The translations under genes and the position numbers were made by a program. Shown here piece by piece: positions 28,923 to 36,624 of a stretch of DNA of 64,000 nucleotides. Each line of letters starts with the position of its first letter. The first letter of the stretch is position 1. Below the pieces are notes generated by a model, which searched no databases, was not told the DNA's origin, and was given only the letters and a program-made list of their open reading frames with translations. Origin of the DNA: Tsukamurella paurometabola (GTDB lineage: Bacteria; Actinomycetota; Actinomycetes; Mycobacteriales; Mycobacteriaceae); the NCBI RefSeq assembly GCF_900631615.1, contig NZ_LR131273.1, positions 2,698,850 to 2,762,849 of the forward strand. The letters run 5' to 3'.

Positions 28923-30275
28923 CTACGCGATCGTGCGGATCAGCTTCTTGTTGAGGAACTCCTCGATGCCCAGCGGCCCCATCTCACGGCCGAAGCCGGA
29001 GCGCTTCACGCCGCCGAAGGGCAGCTCCGCTCCCTCGGCGAGCACCCCGTTGACGAAGACCATGCCCGCCTGGATGCCGTCCGCGACACGGGCCGCCTGC
29101 TCCGGGTCGGTGGTGAAGACGTACGAGCCGAGGCCGAACGGGGTGTCGTTCGCGAGCGCCAGCGCCTCGCCCTCGCCCTCGACCCTGTAGACGGTCGCGA
29201 CCGGACCGAACAGCTCCTGCCGGAACGCAGGGTTGTCCTCGGTGACGTTCGTCAACACGGCGGGCGGGAAGAAGGCGCCGTCGCGCCGACCCTCGATCGC
29301 GAGGTTCGCGCCCGCCTCGACGGCCTGGTTGACCTGCTTCTCGAGGTTCTCCGCCGCGCGCTCGGAGGAGAGCGGCGCGATGCCGTCGCCCGCGGCGAGC
29401 AACTTGCCGGTGAACTTCGCGAGGAAGTCGTCGTAGAGGTCCGCGGCCACGATGAACCGCTTCGCCGCATTGCAGGACTGGCCCGTGTTGTCGAGGCGGC
29501 CGGCGACGGCCGCGTCGACGGTCGCGTCCAGGTCGTCGGTCGAGAGCACGATGAAGGGGTCGGAGCCGCCCAACTCCAGGACGCACTTCTTCAGGTTCCG
29601 GCCCGCGACCTCCGCGACCGCGGCACCCGCCCGCTCGGAGCCGGTCAGCGAGACCGCGGCGACCCGGGGGTCGGCGATGATGTCCGCCGCCTGCTCGTTG
29701 GTGACCCGGATGTTGACGTACGCGCCCGAGGGCAGGCCCGCCTCGTCGAAGATCAGCTGCATCGCCTCGGCCGACTCGGGGCACTGCGGGGCGTGCTTGA
29801 GGAGGATGGTGTTGCCCGCGGCCAGGTTCGGGCCGGCGAACCGCGCCACCTGGTAGTAGGGGAAGTTCCACGGCATGATCCCGAACAGCACGCCGATCGG
29901 GGAGCGGCGGATCACCGCCGTGCCGTCGCCCTCGAGCAGGTCCAGCGGCTGGTCCGCGAGGAACTTCTCCGCGTTGTCGGCGTAGTAGGTGTAGATCGCG
30001 GCGGAGAAGTCGACCTCGCCGAGCGCGTCCTCGAGCGGTTTGCCCATCTCCCGCTGGATGATTCGGGCGAGCGTCTCGCGGCGCTCGGTGTGGAGCTCGG
30101 CGACGCGGCGCACCAGCGCGGCCCGCTCCGCGACCGTCGACTGCTGCGGCCACGTCCGCGCGGCCCGCGACGCCGCGTCGATCGCCGCCTCGACCTCGGC
30201 GGGCTCGGCGGTCGGATAGGTCTGCAGCACCTCGCCGGTGGCGGGGTCGGTCACCGCGTACTGGATGTCGGGCAT
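28923..30275 (-). CDS. NAD(P)-dependent aldehyde dehydrogenase, succinate-semialdehyde type
   Basis: The 450-residue product is an aldehyde dehydrogenase closest in feel to GabD1 (Rv0234c). It has the cofactor region MPWNFPYYQVARFAGPNLAA (about 133-152), SLTGSERAG (about 208), catalytic Glu in LELGGSDPFIV (about 232-242), catalytic Cys in NTGQSCNAAKRFIV (about 266) and the LFGPVATVYR and ELPFGGVKRSGFGRE motifs near the C-terminus. ATG 30275 has AAGGAG 8 bases upstream. Substrate is inferred only: succinate semialdehyde or another aldehyde, possibly fatty aldehyde, given the acyl reductase gene 1.2 kb away. Confidence 0.9.
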   Translation of the reverse strand: MPDIQYAVTDPATGEVLQTYPTAEPAEVEAAIDAASRAARTWPQQSTVAERAALVRRVAELHTERRETLARIIQREMGKPLEDALGEVDFSAAIYTYYADNAEKFLADQPLDLLEGDGTAVIRRSPIGVLFGIMPWNFPYYQVARFAGPNLAAGNTILLKHAPQCPESAEAMQLIFDEAGLPSGAYVNIRVTNEQAADIIADPRVAAVSLTGSERAGAAVAEVAGRNLKKCVLELGGSDPFIVLSTDDLDATVDAAVAGRLDNTGQSCNAAKRFIVAADLYDDFLAKFTGKLLAAGDGIAPLSSERAAENLEKQVNQAVEAGANLAIEGRRDGAFFPPAVLTNVTEDNPAFRQELFGPVATVYRVEGEGEALALANDTPFGLGSYVFTTDPEQAARVADGIQAGMVFVNGVLAEGAELPFGGVKRSGFGREMGPLGIEEFLNKKLIRTIA

Positions 30276-30355
30276 CGTCGGATCTCCTTGTGGGGGACGG
30301 GAACGGTCACTCCCCACGATAGGCAGGTTCGACGGTGCCCGCGCCCGGTCCGCGA

Positions 30356-30748
30356 CTACTGCTGCGCGAAGAGCTGCACCTGGTAGCCGTCGGGGTCGAG
30401 CACGCCCGCGTACCGCTGCCCCCACGGCGCGTCGAACGGGGCCATCGCGCTCGGGCTGCCCGCGGCGACCAGTTCCGCGTGCACCTCGTCGACGACCGCG
30501 GGCGAGGCGCACCGGACGCACAGTGTGGCGTTCTGCCCGGGCTGCTTGACCCAGTCGGGCTCCATCGAACGGACCACCGCGACCGTGTCCCACATCAGTC
30601 GCATACCGCCCGGCAGCTCCGCCTCCACGTGCGGCTCCTTCTCGGCACCGTCGGGGATCTCCAGGCCCAGTCGCCGGTAGAAGGCGAGGGAGGCGGCCAG
30701 GTCCTCGGTCACCATGCCGATCGCGTCGAATCGCAGTCGCTGTGTCAT
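30356..30748 (-). CDS. VOC-family (glyoxalase/bleomycin-resistance fold) protein
   Basis: The 130-residue product has the VOC fold: LRFDAIGMVTEDLAASLAFYRRLG at the N-terminus (about 5-28), a central LMWDTVAVV, and a C-terminal YAGVLDPDGYQVQLFAQ (about 113-129), with the usual Asp-Pro-Asp-Gly. VOC proteins can be dioxygenases, isomerases or drug-binding proteins; the metal ligands here are not complete enough to choose. It is divergent from the AraC regulator with a 59-base gap, so that regulator may control it. Confidence 0.85.
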   Translation of the reverse strand: MTQRLRFDAIGMVTEDLAASLAFYRRLGLEIPDGAEKEPHVEAELPGGMRLMWDTVAVVRSMEPDWVKQPGQNATLCVRCASPAVVDEVHAELVAAGSPSAMAPFDAPWGQRYAGVLDPDGYQVQLFAQQ

Positions 30749-30807
30749 GCGGTCACGGTATGCCGCGGCGCGGCCCGCGTCTTGAACGTTTCGGACATAC
30801 TCGAAGC

Positions 30808-31458
30808 GTGTACAGCGAGCGGCCGTCGGCGGTCCCCGGCGCGGTCCGGTGGGTCTCGGACGGCCGGGCGGGGCCGGGCCTGATCCTGCCCGACGGGTGC
30901 ATGGACGTCATCGTCGTCGACGGCACGCCGATCGTCGCGGGCCCGGACGCCGTGGCCGCGCGCGTCGCCGGGTTCGACGGGGCCCGGCTCGACGGCCTGC
31001 GGTTCCCCTCCGGGATGCTCCCGCAGCTGCTGGGGATCGCGGCCGACGAGTTGACCGGCAGGCGGGTCGCCCTCGCGGACGTGCTGCCGCACAGGAGGAC
31101 TCCGCGCGTCCACGATCCGGAGACGATCGCGGCGGCGCTCCTCGACGGTGTGGACCTGGACCGCCGGATCGGTGCGATCGCCGACCGGCTGCGGGTGGGA
31201 CGCACCGTCGGGGAGATCGCGGCGGAATCCGGGCTCGGCGAGCGTGCGCTGCACCGGCTGGCCCGGCGCTCCTTCGGCTACGGCCCCAAGACCCTCGCGC
31301 GGATCCAGCGGTTTCAGCGGGTCGTCGGGCCGATCCGCGCCGGCCGGGCGCTGGCCGACATCGCCGCCGCGGCGGGCTACGCCGACCAGGCGCACCTGAC
31401 CCGGGAGGTGCGCGCGCTCACCGGTGTACCGCCGACGGCGCTGCGGGCTACCAGTTGA
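30808..31458 (+). CDS. AraC-family transcriptional regulator
   Basis: The 216-residue product has an N-terminal domain (about 1-105; LILPDGCMDVIVVDG resembles the DUF6597-type sensor of many actinobacterial AraC proteins) and a C-terminal AraC DNA-binding domain (about 120-215) with VGEIAAESGLGERALHRLARRSFGYGPKTLARIQRF-type residues and a second helix-turn-helix at AAGYADQAHLTREVR. GTG 30808 is the first start after the divergent VOC gene. Its 3-prime end overlaps the acyl reductase gene on the other strand by 11 bases. A likely target is the VOC gene. Confidence 0.87.
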   Translation: MYSERPSAVPGAVRWVSDGRAGPGLILPDGCMDVIVVDGTPIVAGPDAVAARVAGFDGARLDGLRFPSGMLPQLLGIAADELTGRRVALADVLPHRRTPRVHDPETIAAALLDGVDLDRRIGAIADRLRVGRTVGEIAAESGLGERALHRLARRSFGYGPKTLARIQRFQRVVGPIRAGRALADIAAAAGYADQAHLTREVRALTGVPPTALRATS

Positions 31459-33559
31459 TGCCGGGCAGGCGGTTGAGGGTCTTGCGGGCGAGGCGCCGCA
31501 GACCCTGGTCGCCGGAGATGCCAAAGAGCGGGCTCACGGCGGCGGTGGAGATGTCCTTCGACAGGTCCTTCGTGGCGGCGCCCGCCGCGGCGAGCCGCCC
31601 GCGCGGGGTGTCCACCTCGGCCACGTCGACCTCGACGACCTTCGCCGCCCCCTCGGTGTCGCCCTCGGGCTCCGGGAACAGGAGATAGCCCTGGTGCTGC
31701 GCCGCCGCGGCGATGCGCGGGGAGAGGAACTGGCCGAACTGCGCCAGGGTGCCGAGCGGGGTGTCGATCCGGCGAGGCCGCTCGACGATGGCGCGCACGA
31801 CGATCTGGCCGGCCTTCTCGACCGACAGGGCCATCGCGTTGTCGTAGGCGTCGGTCGGCTCGATCATGCGGGTGCGGGTGAGCGGCATGTGGATGTTGGT
31901 GAAGGTCACGTGGTCCGACATGGTCTCCGCCGCGGTGATGTCGCTGAACGCCTCCAGTGCCGACTTCGACGCGATGTACGCCGCGAACCGCGGGCCGCGC
32001 ACCTGCACGCCGATCGACGAGACGTTGACCACGTGCCCGGATTTGCGGGCGATCATGTGCGGCAACAGCTCCAGGATCAGGTAGACCGCGCCGAAGTAGT
32101 TGACCGCCATCGTCCGCTGGTAGTCGTGGGCGCGGTCCACCGAGTCGACGGTGGCCCGGCGGATGGACCGGCCGGCGCTGTTGACGAGCACGTCCACGTG
32201 GCCGTGCTCGGCCAGGATCTGGGCGACGGTGGTGCGCACCGCCTCCGGGTCGGTGACGTCGCACTGGTAGGCGCGGACGGTGCCCTTGGGCACCCCGGGC
32301 AGGCCCGGCTCGGCGTCGATGCGCAGGACCGCGTCGGCGAGGTCCTCGGCCTTGCGGGCGACGATGAAGACGTTGGCGCCCTTGAGGACCGCCTGCCTCG
32401 CGGCTTCGCGTCCGATGCCGGAGGAGCCGCCCGTGAGCAGGATGTGCTTGCCCACGAGCGGACCGCGCGGATCGTCGCGGCGATTGCGGGAGGGATCGAG
32501 GTGCTCCGCCCAGTAGCGGAACAGCCGCGGGCCGTACGACTTCAGGCGCGGCAGAGCCACGCCCAGCCGGCTGAGCACCCGGAACGTGGCCTCGGAATCG
32601 AACCGGGTGTTGTAGAACGGGTGGTCCAGGATCGACGGCGGGATGCCGAGCTGGCGCGCGATCGTGTCCCGCAGGGCGCGTACCTCGCCCCGGCGGCCGA
32701 TCCGTGCCGCGAACTCGCCCAGCGGCGCGCTCGGCACCGGAAGGGTCCTGGGGCCGGAGAAGGCGGGCGCGATCGCCTCGTAGATCGCGGCCATGCTCTG
32801 GCCCTTGGGGTCGGCCAGGTGGTAGACGGCGCCGGGTGCCGGCGGGGCGGTGACCAGCGCGACGATCGCCGATGCCACGAAGTCCACCGGCACCACGTTC
32901 GTGTAGCCGAGGTTGGCGAAGGGCACGTGCAGGTGGTGCGGGATTGTGCCCATCAGCCGCAGGAACGGGAAGAAGTAGTACGGCCCGTCGATCTTGTCGA
33001 TGGCGCCCGTCATCGAATCGCCGACCACGATGGACGGCCGGTACACCTGCCAGGGCACCGTCGACTCGCGGACGAGGCGCTCGGACTCGTACTTGGTGCG
33101 GTGGTACGGCGTGGGGAAGTTCTGGGCGACGTCGAAGTCGGATTCCGAGAACCATCCCTCGTGGTTGCCCGCCACGGCCAGCGACGAGACGTGGTGCACG
33201 GTGGCGCCGAGCCGGGCGGCGAGCTCGAGCACGTTCCGGGTGCCCTCGACGTTGGTCCGCTCCTGCACCTCCTCGGGCGCGTCCATGTCGTAGACGGCGG
33301 CGAGGTGGATCACGTGGTCGACGTGCTCGGGGAGGTCGCCGGGGGTGATGCCCAGGCCGGGCCGGGTCACGTCGCCCGCGACCGGCACCACCTGCGGGGC
33401 GAGCTCGTGCCCGAGGTCGGCGATGAGCCGTTCGAACCGGGGGAGGGAGGCGTCGCGCACCAGCAGATAGATCGTGCCGTCCCGGTCCGCGGCCGCGAGC
33501 CGCGCCACGACGGCGCGGCCGATGAAGCCGGTCCCGCCCGTGACGAAGTAGCTGGCCAT
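31448..33559 (-). CDS. Two-domain fatty acyl-CoA reductase
   Basis: The 703-residue product fuses an extended-SDR reductase to a classical SDR, the architecture of Marinobacter fatty acyl-CoA reductases and mycobacterial AcrA1-type proteins; these reduce acyl-CoA to aldehyde or alcohol. The N-terminal domain (about 1-370) has FVTGGTGFIGRAVVARL, HVIHLAAVYDMDAPEE, YHRTKYESERLV and VYRPSIVVGDS. The C-terminal domain (about 385-650) has HILLTGGSSGIGREAA, VDVLVNSAGRSIRR, VVNVSSIGV and the catalytic AYIASKSALEAFS. ATG 33559 is the start. With the WS/DGAT gene it would provide fatty alcohol for wax esters; that link is inference. Confidence 0.9.
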   Translation of the reverse strand: MASYFVTGGTGFIGRAVVARLAAADRDGTIYLLVRDASLPRFERLIADLGHELAPQVVPVAGDVTRPGLGITPGDLPEHVDHVIHLAAVYDMDAPEEVQERTNVEGTRNVLELAARLGATVHHVSSLAVAGNHEGWFSESDFDVAQNFPTPYHRTKYESERLVRESTVPWQVYRPSIVVGDSMTGAIDKIDGPYYFFPFLRLMGTIPHHLHVPFANLGYTNVVPVDFVASAIVALVTAPPAPGAVYHLADPKGQSMAAIYEAIAPAFSGPRTLPVPSAPLGEFAARIGRRGEVRALRDTIARQLGIPPSILDHPFYNTRFDSEATFRVLSRLGVALPRLKSYGPRLFRYWAEHLDPSRNRRDDPRGPLVGKHILLTGGSSGIGREAARQAVLKGANVFIVARKAEDLADAVLRIDAEPGLPGVPKGTVRAYQCDVTDPEAVRTTVAQILAEHGHVDVLVNSAGRSIRRATVDSVDRAHDYQRTMAVNYFGAVYLILELLPHMIARKSGHVVNVSSIGVQVRGPRFAAYIASKSALEAFSDITAAETMSDHVTFTNIHMPLTRTRMIEPTDAYDNAMALSVEKAGQIVVRAIVERPRRIDTPLGTLAQFGQFLSPRIAAAAQHQGYLLFPEPEGDTEGAAKVVEVDVAEVDTPRGRLAAAGAATKDLSKDISTAAVSPLFGISGDQGLRRLARKTLNRLPGINW

Positions 33560-33626
33560 ACCACGAACCTACTTTCCGCTGCGGTCGCCGCCACACCCGG
33601 GCCGACCGCTTGTCATCCCCTGATTA

Positions 33627-34115
33627 TCACGGCGCGGCGAGCGGCGCCACCGCCGCCGACGTCAGCCGCACCAGGTCCGACGGCGCGACCTCCACCTCCA
33701 GGCCCCGTCGGCCGGCGGAACAGAAGACGGTCTCGAAGCCGAGGGCGGACTCGTCGATCGCGGTCGGCAGGCGCTTGCGCTGGCCCAGCGGGGAGACGCC
33801 CCCGAGCACGTAGCCGGTCACCCGCCGCACGTCGGCGGGGTCCGCCATCGCCGGCCGGTGCAGGCCCAGGGCGGCGCCGGCGGCTTTGAGGCTGAGCTTG
33901 CCCGAGGTGGGCACGATCGCGACGGCGAGCTGCTTCCCGTCGCCGATCACGAGGGTCTTGAACACCCGAGCCGGGTCGTGGCCCAGGGCCTGCGCGGCCT
34001 CCCCGCCGAAGGACTCCGCCCGCGGGTCGTGGGCGTACTCGTGCACCCGGAACTCGACGCCCTCGGCCTGCAGTGCCGCGATCGCCGGTGTCGCCGCTGC
34101 GTTCTTCTTACCCAT
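33627..34115 (-). CDS. ybaK: Cys-tRNA(Pro)/aminoacyl-tRNA deacylase YbaK family
   Basis: YbaK/EbsC-type proteins hydrolyse mis-charged Cys-tRNA(Pro). The 162-residue product starts MGKKNAAATPAIAALQAEGVEF and has the FKTLVIGDGKQLAVAIVPTSGKLSLK block (about 50-75) with the conserved Lys of the active site, and a VTGYVLGGVSPLGQRKRLPT segment (about 106-125) characteristic of the YbaK subgroup. ATG 34115 is the natural start. It stands between the acyl reductase and a toxin-antitoxin module. Confidence 0.93.
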   Translation of the reverse strand: MGKKNAAATPAIAALQAEGVEFRVHEYAHDPRAESFGGEAAQALGHDPARVFKTLVIGDGKQLAVAIVPTSGKLSLKAAGAALGLHRPAMADPADVRRVTGYVLGGVSPLGQRKRLPTAIDESALGFETVFCSAGRRGLEVEVAPSDLVRLTSAAVAPLAAP

Positions 34116-34152
34116 GCCGCCAGTCAAGCAGCCGGCGCGAGGGAGGACAAGG

Positions 34153-34196
34153 TGTATGACGTTCTGTATGACATCAGGGCGACAGGCGCGTATTCT
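34153..34196 (+). promoter_or_regulatory. Promoter and repeat operator of the toxin-antitoxin genes
   Basis: Two TGTATGAC copies start 12 bases apart (34153, 34165). The second overlaps a -35-like ATGACA (34168-34173), 17 bases before a -10-like TATTCT (34191-34196). The expected start coincides with the antitoxin ATG at 34203, giving a leaderless mRNA. The repeats are a good candidate site for autorepression by the antitoxin. Confidence 0.65.
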
Positions 34197-34202
34197 TCGG
34201 GT

Positions 34203-34436
34203 ATGGCGACGTCGATCACCTTCCGGCTGGACGACGAGGCCCGCAGGGCGCTGGACGAACTGGTCGAAGACGGTTCGGCCGTCTCGGCCGCGATCCGCGA
34301 CGCGCTCGTCGCCGCAGCGGACCGCCGGCGGCGGGAACGCTTGCGCGCCGAGGTCGAGGAGCTCGCAGCAGACCCGGATGACCGCGCGGAGATGGCGCGG
34401 GTGCGCGATGCGATGGAGTCCCTGCGTGCGTGGTGA
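34203..34436 (+). CDS. Ribbon-helix-helix antitoxin (MazE-like)
   Basis: The 77-residue product has an N-terminal ribbon-helix-helix DNA-binding start (SITFRLDDEARRALDELVEDG) followed by a charged helical region that would wrap a toxin. It overlaps the toxin gene by 11 bases, the usual coupled arrangement for a type II module. A repeat-bearing promoter is directly upstream, fitting autoregulation. Sub-family naming (MazE or VapB) cannot be settled from sequence alone. Confidence 0.85.
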   Translation: MATSITFRLDDEARRALDELVEDGSAVSAAIRDALVAAADRRRRERLRAEVEELAADPDDRAEMARVRDAMESLRAW

Positions 34437-34746
34437 CGTCCACCGTCTCCTCGCTCCCCGAGGCGTACGCGGGCACGAGCAGGCCGGTCGGCGGTACGCG
34501 GTGGTGGTCCAGGGCGACGAGTTCGCGATGCTGTCGACGTGGTTGGTCTCGCCGACCTCGGCCTCGGCGCGCGCTGCGTCGTTCCGCCCCGAGGTCGAGA
34601 TCGACGGTGCGCGGACGCGGGTCCTGGTCGAGCAGACGACGGCGGTCGACCCGTCGCGGCTCGGCGATGTCGTCGGCCGTCTCGGATTCGACGAGTTGCG
34701 GGCGGTGGACGCCGCCCTCTGCGCCGTCCTCGACCTACGTCGGTGA
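34426..34746 (+). CDS. MazF/PemK-like toxin
   Basis: MazF-type toxins are sequence-specific endoribonucleases that cut mRNA, tRNA or rRNA. The 106-residue product begins VRGDVHRLLAP, with the RGD-type loop of the family, then AGRRYAVVVQGDEF (about 22-35), a VSPTS segment (about 44) and VLVEQTTAVDPSRLGDVVGRL (about 67-87), the strand and helix that carry the dimer interface. The GTG start at 34426 overlaps the antitoxin. The RNA target cannot be predicted. Confidence 0.85.
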   Translation: MRGDVHRLLAPRGVRGHEQAGRRYAVVVQGDEFAMLSTWLVSPTSASARAASFRPEVEIDGARTRVLVEQTTAVDPSRLGDVVGRLGFDELRAVDAALCAVLDLRR

Positions 34747-34850
34747 GCGACTGCGCGAGCAGGCCCCGTCTCGCGCCGGTGCGCGGACGGTCGCCGGACG
34801 TGCGCGGATGGCGCCGCGGGGCGCGGCGTACCGTCGGGGCGGTGGCGTCG

Positions 34851-35312
34851 ATGATGGAGAACCTGAGTCCCACCGCGCTGGCGGCGCGGGCGCTGCGGAC
34901 GCGACGGCTGGTCCGGGCGCCCATCTGGTTGTTCCGGCACGGGCTGGGGCCGGTGCTCGGGCCGCGCATGGTGATGATCCAGCACACCGGGCGGAAGTCC
35001 GGCGAGCCGCGCTACGTCGTCCTCGAGGTCGTCGACCGGCCGGATCCGGACACCGTGGTCGTGTGCAGCGGCTTCGGCGAGACCGCGCAGTGGTACCGCA
35101 ACCTGCGGGCGCAGCCGGAGTGCCGGGTCACCGTCGGCCGGCGCGAGCGGGCGGCGCACGCCGACCTCCTCGACGGCGAGGACTCCGCCGCGGTCCTGGA
35201 CCGGTACCGCGCCGCGCACCCCGCCGCCTGGGAGCGGCTACGCGGCGCGATCGAGCACGCGGTGGGGCACACCGTCGACGGTCTGCCCATGGTCCGGCTC
35301 CGCCTGCGTTGA
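34851..35312 (+). CDS. F420-dependent nitroreductase-type (Ddn family) protein
   Basis: The 153-residue product belongs to the deazaflavin (F420)-dependent nitroreductase/quinone reductase family. It has IQHTGRKSGEPRYVVLEVV (about 44-62), the family's TGRKSG cofactor motif, and GFGETAQWYRNLRAQPECRVTVG (about 78-100). Members reduce quinones or nitro compounds using F420H2, which suits a Mycobacteriales host. The start is uncertain among ATG 34851, ATG 34854 and GTG 34842. A second member lies at 54683. Confidence 0.85.
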   Translation: MMENLSPTALAARALRTRRLVRAPIWLFRHGLGPVLGPRMVMIQHTGRKSGEPRYVVLEVVDRPDPDTVVVCSGFGETAQWYRNLRAQPECRVTVGRRERAAHADLLDGEDSAAVLDRYRAAHPAAWERLRGAIEHAVGHTVDGLPMVRLRLR

Positions 35313-35325
35313 TCCGGACACCGCG

Positions 35326-35351
35326 GGAACAAGCCGGCGGACTGTGCTGTT
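35326..35351 (+). promoter_or_regulatory. Sigma-H-type promoter of sigH
   Basis: GGAAC (35326-35330), exactly 18 bases, then GTT (35349-35351) matches the SigR/SigH consensus and implies autoregulation. Predicted transcription start is about 35358-35361, at or next to an in-frame GTG (35361). Confidence 0.7.
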
Positions 35352-35414
35352 GCAGAGGTCGTGAGTGCAGGTAGCGGCGCAGCGGTCCTCGAGCGACCGG
35401 TAGCCTTCGACGGT

Positions 35415-36089
35415 ATGACGGACGGGGACATCACGCACGTAGCGGATCTGGACTCGGCCCCCGACGAGGTGACCGAGACGCCGGAGCAGCTCACGGCCCG
35501 CTTCGAGGCCGAGGCGCTGCCGTTGCTCGATCAGCTGTACGGTGCCGCGCTGCGGATGACCCGCAACCCGGCGGACGCCGAGGATCTGGTCCAGGAGACC
35601 TACGTGAAGGCCTACAGCGCCTTCCGCAGCTTCAAGAAGGGCACCAACCTCAAGGCCTGGCTGTACCGGATCCTCACCAACACGTACATCAACGGCTACC
35701 GCAAGAAGCAGCGGCAGCCCGCGCAGTACCCCACGGACGAGATCACCGACTGGCAGCTCGCGGCCACGGCGGAGCACAGCTCCACCGGCCTGCGCTCCGC
35801 GGAGATCGAGGCACTGGACGCGCTGCCCGACGACGAGATCAAGCAGGCTCTCGCGAAGCTCCCCGAGGAGTTCCGCATGGCGGTGTACTACGCCGATGTG
35901 GAGGGATTCCCCTACAAGGAGATCGCCGAGATCATGGGTACCCCCATCGGCACGGTCATGTCGCGGCTGCACCGCGGACGGCGGCAACTGCGCGCCGAGC
36001 TCGAGGGCGTCGCGCGGGAGCGCGGCTTCCTCCGGGGGCAGGAAACCGACGGTGCCGCGGGCTCCGCCGAGCAGGAGGATGAGAAGTGA
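35415..36089 (+). CDS. sigH: ECF sigma factor SigH/SigR
   Basis: SigH directs the thiol-oxidative and heat stress response. The product from ATG 35415 is 224 residues and close to Rv3223c. Region 2 contains [28 protein letters not shown] residues and the core-binding [17 protein letters not shown]; region 4 contains [36 protein letters not shown] and RGRRQLR. The in-frame GTG 35361 would add 18 residues. In Streptomyces an N-terminally extended, unstable isoform exists, so both starts may matter. The gene has its own sigma-H-type promoter and overlaps the anti-sigma gene by 4 bases. Confidence 0.95.
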   Translation: MTDGDITHVADLDSAPDEVTETPEQLTARFEAEALPLLDQLYGAALRMTRNPADAEDLVQETYVKAYSAFRSFKKGTNLKAWLYRILTNTYINGYRKKQRQPAQYPTDEITDWQLAATAEHSSTGLRSAEIEALDALPDDEIKQALAKLPEEFRMAVYYADVEGFPYKEIAEIMGTPIGTVMSRLHRGRRQLRAELEGVARERGFLRGQETDGAAGSAEQEDEK

Positions 36090-36367
36090 CGTACTCGTCG
36101 GACGGCAACCCGGACCTGGAGCTCGACTGTTCCGCCGTGATGGCGGACATCTGGCTGCTCCTGGACAACGAGTGCGATGCGGCCGCCAAGGAGCGACTCA
36201 AGGCGCACATCGACGGCTGCTCGCAGTGCCTGTCGCACTACGGCATCGAGCAGCAGATCAAGTCGCTCGTGAACCGCAAGTGCGGCGGCGAGCGCGCACC
36301 CGAGGGGCTGCGGGAGCGGTTGACCATCAGCATCCGGCACACCGAGGTGCGCTTCCGCCCGGAGTAG
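36086..36367 (+). CDS. rshA: Mycothiol-system anti-sigma factor RshA/RsrA
   Basis: This zinc-binding anti-sigma factor sequesters SigH and releases it when its thiols are oxidised. The 93-residue product has the ZAS motif H41-x3-C45-x2-C48 (HIDGCSQC), plus Cys15 and Cys30 upstream, the set expected for zinc and redox switching. GTG 36086 overlaps the sigH stop (GTGA), so the two are translated as a coupled pair. A strong hairpin terminator follows 31 bases after the stop. Confidence 0.95.
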   Translation: MTYSSDGNPDLELDCSAVMADIWLLLDNECDAAAKERLKAHIDGCSQCLSHYGIEQQIKSLVNRKCGGERAPEGLRERLTISIRHTEVRFRPE

Positions 36368-36398
36368 CACGGCGCAGCCACCGCGCCGCACCGACATG

Positions 36399-36437
36399 AC
36401 GAGGGCCCGTCGACGATGATCGTCGACGGGCCCTCGT
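36399..36437. terminator. Long perfect hairpin after rshA
   Basis: Arms of 19 bases (36399-36417 and 36419-36437) are exact complements around a single base. It follows rshA and precedes, on the other strand, the end of the bL37 gene, so it can stop transcription both ways. Confidence 0.8.
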
Positions 36438-36463
36438 GCGCAAGTCACATGAAACCTGAGGGA

Positions 36464-36538
36464 TCAGGAGTTCGGGCGCTTGCCGTGGTTCGCAGCGTTC
36501 TTCTTCCGCGAGCGCTTCTTACGTCCACGCTTTCCCAT
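36464..36538 (-). CDS. Ribosomal protein bL37
   Basis: A 24-residue product, MGKRGRKKRSRKKNAANHGK plus RPNS, is extremely basic and ends in the NHGKRPN pattern of the actinobacterial large-subunit protein bL37, seen in mycobacterial ribosome structures. An AAGGAG ribosome site lies 7 bases upstream of ATG 36538. It sits alone between the rshA terminator and the divergent pdtaS gene. It is too short for most gene callers. I know of the protein from mycobacterial ribosomes; the exact name rests on memory of that sequence. Confidence 0.85.
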   Translation of the reverse strand: MGKRGRKKRSRKKNAANHGKRPNS

Positions 36539-36624
36539 GGCGGTCTCCTTCCTGTCCGTCAAGCTCATACGCAGTACCGGCTATTGTTTCACGACGGCAC
36601 CGACGACGACAAAAAGGCGGTCCC

